DNA of 56,588 nucleotides from Bacteroidia bacterium (GCA_030425505.1 JAUIAB010000020.1:1-56588); one strand, 5' to 3'; shown: positions 1-7,816, counted from the stretch's first letter. A program made the numbers and translations. Notes: generated from the letters alone by a model not told the origin.

Positions 1-1
1 C

Positions 2-361
2 TACCGTTACTCTTCCTACATTACCAACCAGAAGTACAGTGCAACCGATGTGTGGAGAAACTATCGGGGGAGAGCCGATTGTGAAAACAGAATCAAAGAA
101 CTCAAACAAGACTTTGGTGCAGATAATTTTTGCTTAAAAGACTTTTGGGCTACGGAAGCAAGCTTAATTTTTGTCATGATTGCCTACAATCTAATGAGTG
201 TATTTAGACTTTTTGTCTTACAAGAAAAGGCACAGAAAACACTATCTACATTGCGCTACAAAGTCTTTGCTATTGGTGCTTACTTCCAAAAATCTAAAAA
301 CACTATAAAACTAAATGTAGCTCTACATAAAAAACGAAGAAAATGGTTTATGGGTATATGA
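2..361 (+). CDS. IS1380-family transposase, 3' part (cut by window edge)
   Basis: The frame is open from the first bases of the window to a TGA at 359-361, so only the C-terminal ~119 residues of the transposase are visible. The segment YRGRADCENRIKELKQDFG, followed by a hydrophobic stretch (IFVMIAYNLMSVFRLFVL) and a basic tail, is typical of the C terminus of IS1380-type DDE transposases. The Glu of the ENRIKELK segment is the expected third catalytic acid. The first GTG lies at position 50 and is an internal codon, not a start. Whether the element is intact cannot be judged, because its left end is outside the window. The right terminal repeat should lie within about 60-70 bp of the stop but was not identified. 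Confidence 0.85.
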   Translation, partial: YRYSSYITNQKYSATDVWRNYRGRADCENRIKELKQDFGADNFCLKDFWATEASLIFVMIAYNLMSVFRLFVLQEKAQKTLSTLRYKVFAIGAYFQKSKNTIKLNVALHKKRRKWFMGI

Positions 362-431
362 GATTACCCGATAGATTTAACCCTTCAAATCCCTAATGCG
401 TAATTTGGGTTAAAAGAATTTTCTGTAAAAG

Positions 432-507
432 ATCAGAGGGGACTTTGAGGGCTAGCTCTAGCCTTAGCAGCTGGGACAGGCCTAGTGCAGGGCTGCCCAG
501 TTTTTTT
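432..507 (+). repeat. Dispersed structured repeat, copy A
   Basis: This is one of four related intergenic elements (others at 24844-24952, 51919-52003 and 56279-56383). Copy A covers only the 3' two thirds of the longest version. It shares the block GGGCTAGnTCTnGCnTTnGnAGC followed by TGGGAC, and the ending CCCAG plus a T run, with copies B and C. Local pairing is visible: GGCTAG 450-455 with CTAGCC 458-463, and CTGGG 471-475 with CCCAG 496-500 followed by seven T. This could act as a terminator for the transposase transcript, but other copies lie in orientations where that role is impossible. It sits between the IS end and the 3' end of hslU. Confidence 0.6.
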
Positions 508-508
508 C

Positions 509-1873
509 TTATAGAATATAATGGCTCAAATCTTTGTTTTTTACTAGCCCAGATAGTTTTTCCTGAACCATTTCTTTTGTAATCAGTATTTTGGAGTTTG
601 CACCGATTTTGTCAGGGATATCAAATAAGAACTCATTTAATAGATGACTCATAACGGTATGCAGCCTTCTAGCACCTATGTTTTCAATCTCTTCGTTCAC
701 CTTGAAGGCGGTAGCAGCTATTTCTTTCAGAGCATTTTCTGCAAAGGTTAGTTCTACATGCTCAGCTTCTAAAAGAGCATGATACTGTTTGGTAAGTGCA
801 TTTTTAGGCTCTCGCAAAATGTGGAAGAAGTCATCCTCAGTTAGGTTTTCCAACTCCACTCGTATTGGGAATCTACCTTGAAGCTCAGGAATTAAGTCTG
901 AGGGCTTGGATATATGGAATGCACCTGCCGAAACAAATAAGATATGATCTGTATGGACTATTCCATATTTAGTATTGATAGCACTTCCTTCTACTATTGG
1001 TAAAAGGTCTCTTTGTACACCCTCTCTACTTACATCTGGACCACTTTTGGACGAGTTCCCAGCTATTTTATCTATTTCGTCGATGAATACAATTCCTGTA
1101 TTTTCTGCTTTTTGTATGGCTAGCTCTTTTACATCATCCATATCAATAAGCTTTGCACTTTCTTCTTCTATTAGGAGCTTTCTGGCTTCTTCTATGGTTA
1201 CTTTTCTCTTTTTACTTTTTTTAGGCATCATCCCACTTATCATATCCTGAATATTCATCATGGATACTTCATCAACTGCTCCTCCAACAACTCCAATGTT
1301 TGGATTTTTTTGCTCTATTGAGATTTCAATTTTTCTATCTTCTAGTTCTTTGTTTCTTATCTTTTCCCTGAACTTTTCTCTGGTTTTTTCATTAAGTTCT
1401 TGCTCTTCAGATGTTTGTGTGGTCTTGATGCCTAAGCTAACGTCTTTTTTTATTGGTGGAATTAGTGCATCCAAAATTCTGTCTTCTACTATTTCTTCTG
1501 CTCTGGCTTTTACTTCTTCTTTTTTATCCTCTTTTATCATGTTGACAGATTGCTCTACCAGATCTCTGATCATGCTTTCGACATCTCTTCCTACATAACC
1601 AACTTCTGTGAACTTAGACGCTTCTACTTTTGTGAAAGGAGCATTAGCAAGTTTAGCCAACCTTCTTGCGATTTCTGTTTTACCAACTCCTGTCGACCCA
1701 ATCATTAAAATGTTATTAGGAACAATCTCTTTTTGCATCTCTTTTCTAGCATTTAACCTTCTCCATCTGTTCCTCAACGATATTGCTACGTTCTTTTTTG
1801 CTTCTTTTTGTCCTATTATGTATTTGTCGAGCTCTTCTACTATTTGTTTTGGGGTATAATAGTTTTCCATCAA
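509..1873 (-). CDS. hslU: HslU, ATPase subunit of the HslUV (ClpYQ) protease
   Basis: AAA+ unfoldase that feeds substrates to the HslV peptidase in the cytoplasm. Visible features: the N-terminal TPKQIVEELDKYIIGQ segment; Walker A GSTGVGKT (residues 59-66); pore-loop GYVG (92-95); a charged I-domain (about 110-240); Walker B VFIDEIDK (262-269); the arginine-bearing LQGRFPIRVEL (331-341); sensor-2 GARRLHTVM (400-408); and a C terminus ending SHYIL, the tail that docks into HslV. Length (454 residues) is normal for the family. It lies 18 bp downstream of porQ on the same strand and is probably co-transcribed with it. hslV is not in the window. Two consecutive ATG codons open the frame; the first is used here. 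Confidence 0.97.
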   Translation of the reverse strand: MMENYYTPKQIVEELDKYIIGQKEAKKNVAISLRNRWRRLNARKEMQKEIVPNNILMIGSTGVGKTEIARRLAKLANAPFTKVEASKFTEVGYVGRDVESMIRDLVEQSVNMIKEDKKEEVKARAEEIVEDRILDALIPPIKKDVSLGIKTTQTSEEQELNEKTREKFREKIRNKELEDRKIEISIEQKNPNIGVVGGAVDEVSMMNIQDMISGMMPKKSKKRKVTIEEARKLLIEEESAKLIDMDDVKELAIQKAENTGIVFIDEIDKIAGNSSKSGPDVSREGVQRDLLPIVEGSAINTKYGIVHTDHILFVSAGAFHISKPSDLIPELQGRFPIRVELENLTEDDFFHILREPKNALTKQYHALLEAEHVELTFAENALKEIAATAFKVNEEIENIGARRLHTVMSHLLNEFLFDIPDKIGANSKILITKEMVQEKLSGLVKNKDLSHYIL

Positions 1874-1891
1874 AATGTCTTTTTAATTTTT

Positions 1892-2944
1892 TTATAAAAT
1901 TGAATTGTTTTTTGTGATCAAATCTTTTGGGTTTAGATGCAAAGTAAGCTGATTTGTTTTACCTGCAATGTGCTGAATTTTATATGCATAAGTCAGATCC
2001 AGTTTTTTTAAATGCAAAGCCAAACCAAGAGAAAACCCTGTTAGCCTTGATGCATTCTCTAGTTTAAGTTCTATTCTATTTTTAACATCGTAACCTACCA
2101 AAAAACCTATGTTTTTACCTGCTACAAGCTCAATGCCAAGGTTGAAATGACCTAGAAGATGATCTACCCAGGTTATTTGGTTATTTTCTTCCCACTCTCC
2201 AAATAGGTTTAGTTCTGCTTCGGAAGAAGCACTGTTGATTATTTTGAATGTATGCAGTTGCTGTGCAACGACATTAAACCTCACTGGCATATTGGCAGGC
2301 TTAAAGGTTGTTCCCAGTAATATATTGACAGGCATTGTAAATTTTTCTGTAGAGCTTTTTGCTAGAGGAAACCCAATGTTTCTAAAAGTTATCCCTACAG
2401 ATAGTTCTTTGATAGGGTGAACAAATAATCCTCCAAAGTCAAAGAATAAAGCTGAAGATTTATAACCAGCTATGTTTTGAAGAGTATATTTTAAGCTACT
2501 ACCTATAGAAAAGGTATCGTTTCCCCATCCCCAACTTATTATGGAAGCAAAGCTGTTAGATCTAAAGTTTCCTGTGTGTTTTCCTGTTTCATCGTATCCT
2601 TCTACTTCTCCGTAGTTTACGTAGTAGAGACCGATGCCTATGTTTCCAATTTTGTTATAATTTGTAGTATACCCTATGTATGAGGCTTTTACTCTTGGAG
2701 AAAGAAACTGGTAGCTAATACTGATGTCATTAGAGTTTGATGAACTAAGTAAGGCTGGGTTTGCATAGAAGTATCTACTTACTTCATGTTTTTTTGTATA
2801 TGAAATTAGCTCTCCTCCTAGTGCTTGCTGTTTTGAGGTATATGGTGTGTTTAAAAATGAAAAGCTTCTTGAGGTTCTAAGTTGAGTAAATCCTTTAAAA
2901 GTAAAGGATACTGTTAAGGCTATGGCGATGAGTATTTTTTGCAT
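1892..2944 (-). CDS. porQ: PorQ-family type IX secretion system protein
   Basis: Outer-membrane beta-barrel protein of the Bacteroidota type IX secretion system, part of the PorV/PorU/PorQ/PorZ group linked to cargo attachment at the cell surface. A signal peptide is visible (MQKILIAIALTVSFTFKGFTQ). The mature part has the family pattern: FLNTPYTSKQQALGG, then NPALLSSSNSNDISISY, then a repeated alternation of aromatic and Gly residues typical of FadL/PorV-like barrels, and the DETGKHTGNFRSNSFA segment seen in PorQ. The length of 350 residues fits. It precedes hslU by 18 bp. The 47124-48074 protein in this window carries a T9SS sorting domain, consistent with an active system. The PorQ assignment rests on pattern recognition; a general PorV-like barrel is the alternative. 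Confidence 0.85.
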   Translation of the reverse strand: MQKILIAIALTVSFTFKGFTQLRTSRSFSFLNTPYTSKQQALGGELISYTKKHEVSRYFYANPALLSSSNSNDISISYQFLSPRVKASYIGYTTNYNKIGNIGIGLYYVNYGEVEGYDETGKHTGNFRSNSFASIISWGWGNDTFSIGSSLKYTLQNIAGYKSSALFFDFGGLFVHPIKELSVGITFRNIGFPLAKSSTEKFTMPVNILLGTTFKPANMPVRFNVVAQQLHTFKIINSASSEAELNLFGEWEENNQITWVDHLLGHFNLGIELVAGKNIGFLVGYDVKNRIELKLENASRLTGFSLGLALHLKKLDLTYAYKIQHIAGKTNQLTLHLNPKDLITKNNSIL

Positions 2945-2962
2945 CTATGAGATGTGATTATC

Positions 2963-2970
2963 CAAATTTA
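2963..2970 (-). promoter_or_regulatory. Candidate -7 promoter element for porQ-hslU
   Basis: On the minus strand the sequence reads TAAATTTG, an exact match to the Bacteroidota -7 consensus TAnnTTTG, 18 bases upstream of the porQ ATG. No TTG stands at the ideal -33 spacing, so this is a plausible but incomplete promoter. Confidence 0.4.
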
Positions 2971-3081
2971 CTACAATTTGATTTTTAAAGAAGTATATGG
3001 TGTGTTTGGTTGTTGTGTAGAAAGGGTTTTTGTTATTATTTATGTGTTGTTTTTTATGTTCATTTCTTTTTAGAGATTAAA

Positions 3082-3108
3082 ATGAAACGAACCAAAGAAA
3101 AATCTTAA
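3082..3108 (+). other. Possible 8-codon leader peptide
   Basis: ATG at 3082 begins an eight-residue frame MKRTKEKS ending in TAA at 3106-3108. It lies 45 bases before the terminator hairpin at 3154. A chance mini-ORF of this size is common in such sequence. It is listed only because a 7-base segment just after it (CGCTCTA 3118-3124) is complementary to TAGAGCG 3153-3159 in the terminator's 5' arm, the layout expected of an attenuator. No translation signal supports it. Confidence 0.25.
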
Positions 3109-3153
3109 AAATTTGAACGCTCTACAACTTTTCATAATAACATCTTCTCTTCT

Positions 3154-3181
3154 AGAGCGCCAAATTTTTGGCGCTCTTTTT
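3154..3181 (+). terminator. Strong intrinsic terminator upstream of the double ligase
   Basis: An 11-bp perfect stem is formed by AGAGCGCCAAA (3154-3164) and TTTGGCGCTCT (3167-3177), followed by T residues to 3181. It is GC-rich for this genome. It lies about 140 bases before the ligase start and in the same direction, so it either ends a short RNA made from 2990-3150 or acts as an attenuator. Confidence 0.75.
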
Positions 3182-3320
3182 ATACAAATAGTTGGCAAGA
3201 ATTTAATACTAATTATCTAATAATTAATAATGTATTAGGTACTTGGATTTATATTAATTGCTGGATAAGTAGTTTTATGGGATTAATTACAGAACTTTAT
3301 CTGAATTTATTTTGAGTAAA

Positions 3321-6008
3321 ATGAAGATCGGTATTTTTTTTGGTGGTAGGTCTCGTGAAAGGGAAGTTTCTTTCGCTGGAGGAAGAACTATATTCGATAA
3401 TCTGGATAAGTCTATTTTTACTCCAGTTCCTGTTTTCGTTGATTCCTTAGGAAATTTTATACTTCTTGATTGGCAGTTTTTATACAAAGGAACAATAAGG
3501 GATTTTTATCCTCCTTCTGAGTTTACTTCAGACTTAGATGATAATTATCAGTATTATATTGAGTCATTAAAGGACTTGGGTGATAACTCTTTTGAGGATT
3601 TAGTTTCAAAGGTCGGTAAGAAAATTGAACCTCATCAGTTTAAACAGTTTTTTGATTTTGCATTTCTGACTCTGCACGGTTCGTATGGAGAAGAGGGTAC
3701 TTTGCAAGGGCTTTTAGATTGGTATGAGATCCCTTATTCGGGAGCTGGTATTTTTTCAAGTGCTTTTTCATCTGATAAGGCTTTGCAAAAAGGTTTATTT
3801 CAGAAGATGGGAATTTCAACCCCCAATTTTGAAGAGGTATCTCTACGTTCTTGGTCGAATCAGAGCTGTAGGGAAGATTTGTTTAATGGATTAAAAGAAA
3901 AGATATCTTTCCCATTAGTTATTAAATCTACTCTGCAGGGATCTTCTATAGGTGTTAATATTTTATTTGAAGATGATTTTGCTCTTTTTGAAAGGTATTG
4001 CAATAAGGCTTTTTTTCTTGAGGAGATAAGTAAGAGCCATTGGAGCTGTTTAGATAAAGATCAAAAGAAAAAGTTTATCCATAGAGTTGGAGATATAAAG
4101 GCGGGTTTGGGATTCCCCATTATTATTTCAGAAAAAGAGATAGAGGTTTTTCATCATAATGAGCTTTTTCAAACTATTGAAGACCTTTTCCAAAACAGTA
4201 CTTTGGAAAAGGTCACGTTAAGTGCGATTGACCAATCTGCCAGTGTTTTAATAGAAGAGTTTGTTGAAGGTAGAGAGTTTTCGTGTATTGTTTTACAAGA
4301 TCCTCTTGGTAAGCCAGTAGCTCTTCCTCCAACGGGTATTAATAAGCATAAAAATGTGTTTGATTATCGAGCTAAGTATCTTCCTGGGATAGTAAGGAAG
4401 CAAACTCCTATTGATGTTTCTTCGGATTCTATTCTAAAAATACAAACGGCTTGTGAAGAGATGTTTGAAGCTCTTTCTATGCAGGTGTACGCAAGAATAG
4501 ATGGTTTTTTGACAGAGAAAGGGGCTGTTTATTTGAATGACCCGAATACTACTTCGGGTATGATGCCTTCTTCTTTTTTCTTTCATCAGGCAGCAGAAGT
4601 TGGTCTAAACCCTTCTCAGATTATTTCTTATATTATTGAGGCGTCTTTAAGGGAACGATCTAAGGAAGGAAAAAACTATTTTAAGAATACCAAACTGCTC
4701 CGTTCGCTACAAAAAAGCTTAGAAGAAAAGAAAGATAGTGAAAATAGGCGAATAAAAGTGGGAGTAATCATGGGAGGATATTCTTCTGAAAGGCATATTT
4801 CTATGGAGAGTGGAAGAAATATTTATGAGAAGCTTGCGTCTTCTACTAAGTATAAACCCCTTCCTATATTCTTATGTAAGGAAGCTGAACAGTTAAAGCT
4901 TTTCTCTATTCCGATAAATTTGCTTTTAAAGGATAATGCTGATGATATTAAAGATCAATTAATATCTAATACCAACAAGGTAAATTATTTGGATTCTTCT
5001 CAATACCAATCTATTGTTGAGAAGTATGTTGAGGGCTCTCAATTGTCATCAAAAGAAATTTCTTTTGGTGAGCTTTCTGATAGTATTGACTTTGCTTTTA
5101 TTGCACTACATGGCAGGCCTGGTGAAGATGGAGAGCTTCAAAAGGAGTTAGCTAAGAAAGGTATTCCATTTAATGGTTCTAATGTAGCCTCTGCTCAAAT
5201 AACGATTGATAAATATACGACGAAAGAAATTCTTCAAAAGAATGGTTTAAAAACAGCTAAAGGAAGGTTGATTAATAAATTAGAGTGGAGTGAAGGAGAT
5301 AATTCTGCGTTAATTTCAAGTATTGAAAGTGAGTTTAGTTACCCCTTGATTTTAAAACCTTCGGATGATGGGTGCAGTTCTGCAGTCAAAAAAGTAGAGA
5401 GCAGGGAAGGCTTAGAAAGCTTTATGATTGCTATTTTTAGAGATTCTGATGAGCTTAGTGACAAGCTAGTTGAACAATTGCAGTTATCTGAAAATGAGGA
5501 GTTTCCCAAGAAAGAGTTTTTTTTATTAGAAGAGTATATTACTAAAGAAGATGTTGGTCATTTTTTAGAAGTTACTTGCGGTTTACTGACTAATCTGAGA
5601 GATGGGATTATTGATTATACTATTTTCGAACCTTCAGAAGCAGTTGCAGCTAAGGGTATTCTTTCTATTGAAGAGAAGTTTTTGGCAGGAGAAGGGCAAA
5701 ATATAACTCCTGCTAGATTTGATAATGATACTCAAAGAAATGCTCAGATTTCACAGATAGTGAAAAGGGAAATAGAGAAAGCGGCTAAAGTACTCAATAT
5801 AGAAGGTTATGCTCGGGTTGATGCTTTTGTAAGAATTAAAGAAGAAAATGTTGAGGTAGTATTCATTGAAGTTAATTCGTTACCTGGAATGACTCCTGCT
5901 ACCTGCATTTTTCATCAAGCTGCTCTGGAAAACCTAACGCCCTACGATTTTATTGACAGAATAATTGCTTATGGGATGGAATCAAAAAAGCAGTTACAGA
6001 CAGTGTGA
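3321..6008 (+). CDS. Tandem-fused D-alanine--D-alanine ligase (two ATP-grasp modules)
   Basis: Cytoplasmic ATP-grasp enzyme of peptidoglycan precursor synthesis, present here as two complete Ddl-like modules in one chain (~895 residues, versus ~310-370 for a usual Ddl). Module 1 (about 1-440) has GGRSREREVS, LHGSYGEEG, VIKSTLQGSSIGV, ARIDGF and LNDPNTTSGMM. Module 2 (about 475-895) has GGYSSERHIS, LHGRPGEDG, ILKPSDDGCSSAV, ARVDAF and IEVNSLPGMTPAT. Module 2 keeps the standard E-x-N metal-binding pair. Module 1 has D-P-N in its place, which conserves an acid. Both look catalytically competent. The ATG at 3321 (MKIGIFFGG) is preferred over the TTG at 3312. The stop is 11 bp from the converging ccmE stop. 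One module may make D-Ala-D-Ala and the other a different dipeptide or ester, but this is not shown. Confidence 0.85.
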   Translation: MKIGIFFGGRSREREVSFAGGRTIFDNLDKSIFTPVPVFVDSLGNFILLDWQFLYKGTIRDFYPPSEFTSDLDDNYQYYIESLKDLGDNSFEDLVSKVGKKIEPHQFKQFFDFAFLTLHGSYGEEGTLQGLLDWYEIPYSGAGIFSSAFSSDKALQKGLFQKMGISTPNFEEVSLRSWSNQSCREDLFNGLKEKISFPLVIKSTLQGSSIGVNILFEDDFALFERYCNKAFFLEEISKSHWSCLDKDQKKKFIHRVGDIKAGLGFPIIISEKEIEVFHHNELFQTIEDLFQNSTLEKVTLSAIDQSASVLIEEFVEGREFSCIVLQDPLGKPVALPPTGINKHKNVFDYRAKYLPGIVRKQTPIDVSSDSILKIQTACEEMFEALSMQVYARIDGFLTEKGAVYLNDPNTTSGMMPSSFFFHQAAEVGLNPSQIISYIIEASLRERSKEGKNYFKNTKLLRSLQKSLEEKKDSENRRIKVGVIMGGYSSERHISMESGRNIYEKLASSTKYKPLPIFLCKEAEQLKLFSIPINLLLKDNADDIKDQLISNTNKVNYLDSSQYQSIVEKYVEGSQLSSKEISFGELSDSIDFAFIALHGRPGEDGELQKELAKKGIPFNGSNVASAQITIDKYTTKEILQKNGLKTAKGRLINKLEWSEGDNSALISSIESEFSYPLILKPSDDGCSSAVKKVESREGLESFMIAIFRDSDELSDKLVEQLQLSENEEFPKKEFFLLEEYITKEDVGHFLEVTCGLLTNLRDGIIDYTIFEPSEAVAAKGILSIEEKFLAGEGQNITPARFDNDTQRNAQISQIVKREIEKAAKVLNIEGYARVDAFVRIKEENVEVVFIEVNSLPGMTPATCIFHQAALENLTPYDFIDRIIAYGMESKKQLQTV

Positions 6009-6019
6009 TTATCTTTCTT

Positions 6020-6442
6020 TTATCTTTCCATTTCAACCTGATTGTCTTCGTATTTAGAAGGGCACTTCATTAGGATTTGGTCGGCTAGAAAGTAGTCCTC
6101 TTTTATTTTACCTATTACTACTATTTTTTCTGATTTCAAGAAGTCTTGTATAGATACAGGTGGCTTGTAGCAGACTACTTTACATTCTCTATTGTTCTCA
6201 TCTTTGATAAAAAAAGACATGTAGTTTGGGTCAACACTTGGTTGATAGTTTAGTCCTATTACTTCTTTTTTGTCATCTCTTTTAAGTTCTCCAATCAAAT
6301 GTACTTTATCACTATTGCCTTCTTTTGCTAAGTCAAATGCCTGACCAACGTTTACATATTGGCTTGCGTCACCTGCAGTAGCTATTATTATGCCCACCAT
6401 AGCTGCTATTATGGCAATAAGTATTATATGTGTTGTTTTCAT
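6020..6442 (-). CDS. ccmE: CcmE-like cytochrome c maturation heme chaperone
   Basis: Periplasmic heme chaperone anchored by one N-terminal membrane helix (residues 4-23), followed by the OB-fold beta-barrel domain of CcmE. The heme-binding motif near the C terminus is C127-P-S-K-Y131, i.e. CxxxY rather than the HxxxY of E. coli. This Cys variant is known from some other bacteria. Length (140) is normal for Bacteroidota. The start overlaps the upstream ccmD-like gene by four bases (ATGA), so the two are translationally coupled. No ccmB, ccmC or ccmF is adjacent here, so the rest of the pathway must lie elsewhere. Confidence 0.85.
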   Translation of the reverse strand: MKTTHIILIAIIAAMVGIIIATAGDASQYVNVGQAFDLAKEGNSDKVHLIGELKRDDKKEVIGLNYQPSVDPNYMSFFIKDENNRECKVVCYKPPVSIQDFLKSEKIVVIGKIKEDYFLADQILMKCPSKYEDNQVEMER

Positions 6443-6639
6443 TTTGAAATATCCTTTATTCTTTTTTCCAACTTCTTAATTTTTCTATCTAAGCTTATGA
6501 TATAAAAGAAAAAACCAAGAAATAGTATTAAAACTGTTCCAACTACTACATATATTTTTCCATTTTGACGAAATATATCCGCCATTTCTATTGCATCGTT
6601 TGTTTTTTGCAAAAAAATAAACAGTAATGTTTTTAACAT
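6439..6639 (-). CDS. CcmD-family small membrane protein
   Basis: A 66-residue protein with one clear membrane helix (IYVVVGTVLILFLGFFFYI, about 29-48), then a charged segment LDRKIKKLEKRIKD that looks like a short coiled coil. The stretch RQNGKIYVVVGT plus SLDRKIKKLEK matches the CcmD family of Bacteroidota, which stabilises heme handling by CcmC/CcmE. It directly precedes and overlaps ccmE. A second start at M19 (MADIFRQNGK, at 6585) is possible and would give a more standard CcmD. The longer form adds a hydrophobic MLKTLLFIFLQ that could be a signal segment. Confidence 0.75.
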   Translation of the reverse strand: MLKTLLFIFLQKTNDAIEMADIFRQNGKIYVVVGTVLILFLGFFFYIISLDRKIKKLEKRIKDISK

Positions 6640-6660
6640 TTTTCTTCTTTGAAGTAAAGT

Positions 6661-6700
6661 TAAGAATCAAAAAACAAAGTAGTTTGTTTTTTGATTCTTA
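6661..6700. repeat. Perfect 18-bp inverted repeat
   Basis: TAAGAATCAAAAAACAAA (6661-6678) and its exact reverse complement (6683-6700) surround a four-base loop GTAG. It occupies the gap between the divergent ccmD-ccmE and cruF genes. It has only three G:C pairs and no following T tract in either direction, so it is a poor terminator. It could be an operator shared by the two transcription units, or a stabilising structure. Confidence 0.7.
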
Positions 6701-6739
6701 ATAGCAGCATTATGGAGCCAAGATCAGTTATATAATTTT

Positions 6740-7450
6740 ATGAGTGTACACAAATCAATGCTTTCAAAAGATAAGATCTTACTTTTCTTCAAAGTTATCC
6801 TCTTTTTATCGTACTTAACTGGTGTTTTAAGTCTCCATTTTAGTTTCCCAAATCAAGTTTTAGTTATAATTACCCCCTTTTCTTCTTTTTTAGAGTTAAC
6901 TCCATTTAATTTACTGCTAACTCTTTTTACCCTATTACTGGGTGTAAGGAAGTGGAGTAAGTGGTTGTTAAGTTATTTATTAGCTACTTTTTTTATTGGG
7001 TGGTTTTGCGAATGGGTTGGAGTCAATACAAGTTTATTATTCGGAAACTATGAGTATGGAAGAGTTTTGGGGTGGAAGGTTTTTGGGGTTCCAATAATCA
7101 TTGGTGTCAACTGGATTATTTTGCACTATTCTTTGTCAGAAGTAATATCTAGGTTTTTATCTAAAAAAGCTTGTATCATTTTTTTTAGTAGTATTGGTAT
7201 GGTAGCGGTTGACTTTTTGATTGAACCAGTAGCTATTGAGTATTCTTTTTGGACATGGGAAGGCTCTTTTATTCCAGTGAGCAATTACATTGGTTGGCTA
7301 ATTGTATCTTTCTTGTTATCATTGATTTATGTTTTTCTTCCTTTTGAAAAAGGGAAAAACAGTTTTGCTTCTCTCGTCCTACTATTACAAATAAGTTTTT
7401 TTGTAATCAATTTATTTGTGATCTTGTACTTTGGTCAATGCTATTTCTAA
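6740..7450 (+). CDS. cruF: CruF-family carotenoid 1',2'-hydratase / carotenoid biosynthesis protein
   Basis: Integral membrane enzyme predicted to hydrate the end of an acyclic or monocyclic carotenoid, a step towards saproxanthin- or flexixanthin-type pigments common in Cytophagales. The 236 residues contain about seven membrane helices and the family signature FIGWFCEWVGVNTSLLFGNY followed by YGRVLGWKVFGVPIIIG (about 92-128), then a later IEPVAIEYSFWTWEG. Length is typical. No other carotenoid gene is nearby. The 3' end overlaps rnpA on the other strand by 39 bases. The perfect inverted repeat at 6661-6700 lies just upstream. Substrate cannot be read from the sequence. Confidence 0.8.
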   Translation: MSVHKSMLSKDKILLFFKVILFLSYLTGVLSLHFSFPNQVLVIITPFSSFLELTPFNLLLTLFTLLLGVRKWSKWLLSYLLATFFIGWFCEWVGVNTSLLFGNYEYGRVLGWKVFGVPIIIGVNWIILHYSLSEVISRFLSKKACIIFFSSIGMVAVDFLIEPVAIEYSFWTWEGSFIPVSNYIGWLIVSFLLSLIYVFLPFEKGKNSFASLVLLLQISFFVINLFVILYFGQCYF

Positions 7451-7762
7451 GGCATTATTAATTTTTAACTGTGAGCAAATCTCATTCCCACAGTAAATTA
7501 TTGCCATTTCTGAAATTTTTTGAAGTTTAGGGTCAGTCAGCTTAAGTCTGTATTTCGATTTTCGAAAAGCTTCTTTTACTCTTCGTTTTATTTTATTACG
7601 ATCTACGGCTTTCCTAAACCTCTTTTTTGAAGCAGATACTATTATCTGTAAGTTTTCAGAGGGGTTTATATTCTGGTTTTTATCAACCTCATGATAGATT
7701 AGCTTAATTATTATTGGATAATAAAAACCAGATATAGAGGACTCAAAAAGCTGTTTTATCAA
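7412..7762 (-). CDS. rnpA: RnpA, protein subunit of ribonuclease P (start uncertain)
   Basis: Basic protein that binds the RNase P RNA and helps it process tRNA 5' ends. The family motif is visible as SKKRFRKAVDRNKIKRRVKEAFRK. The only canonical start, TTG at 7760-7762, gives MIKQLFESS. However, family-like sequence continues upstream in the same frame (GFQKLPKKERLKSRK, matching the usual FxKxERLxSxKLI N terminus) as far as an in-frame TAA at 7817-7819. There is no ATG, GTG or TTG in that extension; the only near-cognate candidate at the right place is ATC (7811-7813). Translation probably begins there by coupling to the small frame upstream. The gene follows rpmH, as in most bacteria. Confidence 0.9.
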   Translation of the reverse strand: MIKQLFESSISGFYYPIIIKLIYHEVDKNQNINPSENLQIIVSASKKRFRKAVDRNKIKRRVKEAFRKSKYRLKLTDPKLQKISEMAIIYCGNEICSQLKINNALEIALTKVQDHK

Positions 7763-7816
7763 CTTTCTTGATTTAAGTCGTTCTTTTTTAGGAAGTTTTT
7801 GAAATCCTTTGATGGA

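Larger units (their letters stand above)
2945..3320. other. Non-coding stretch between porQ and the double ligase
   Basis: These 376 bases separate divergent genes. They hold the porQ -7 box, a short AT-rich stretch, a mini-ORF (3082-3108), a strong terminator hairpin (3154-3181) and about 140 further AT-rich bases before the ligase start. No longer reading frame and no tRNA-like structure was seen. The presence of a terminator upstream of, and in the same direction as, the ligase gene implies a separate short transcript. Confidence 0.6.

Noticed and set aside
432-507. Repeat copy A (and C) as simple intrinsic terminators
   Set aside because: Both end in a stem plus T run and lie after + strand genes, but copies B and D lie in positions or orientations where no gene would be terminated, and B and D are longer with a conserved 5' part.
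975-1859. Plus-strand open frames opposite hslU
   Set aside because: Ser/Leu-rich antisense shadows of the very well conserved hslU frame, with no domain and no start context.
6485-6670. 61-codon minus-strand frame overlapping the ccmD-like gene
   Set aside because: Out-of-phase with the recognisable CcmD sequence and Asn/Lys-rich, typical of a shadow frame.
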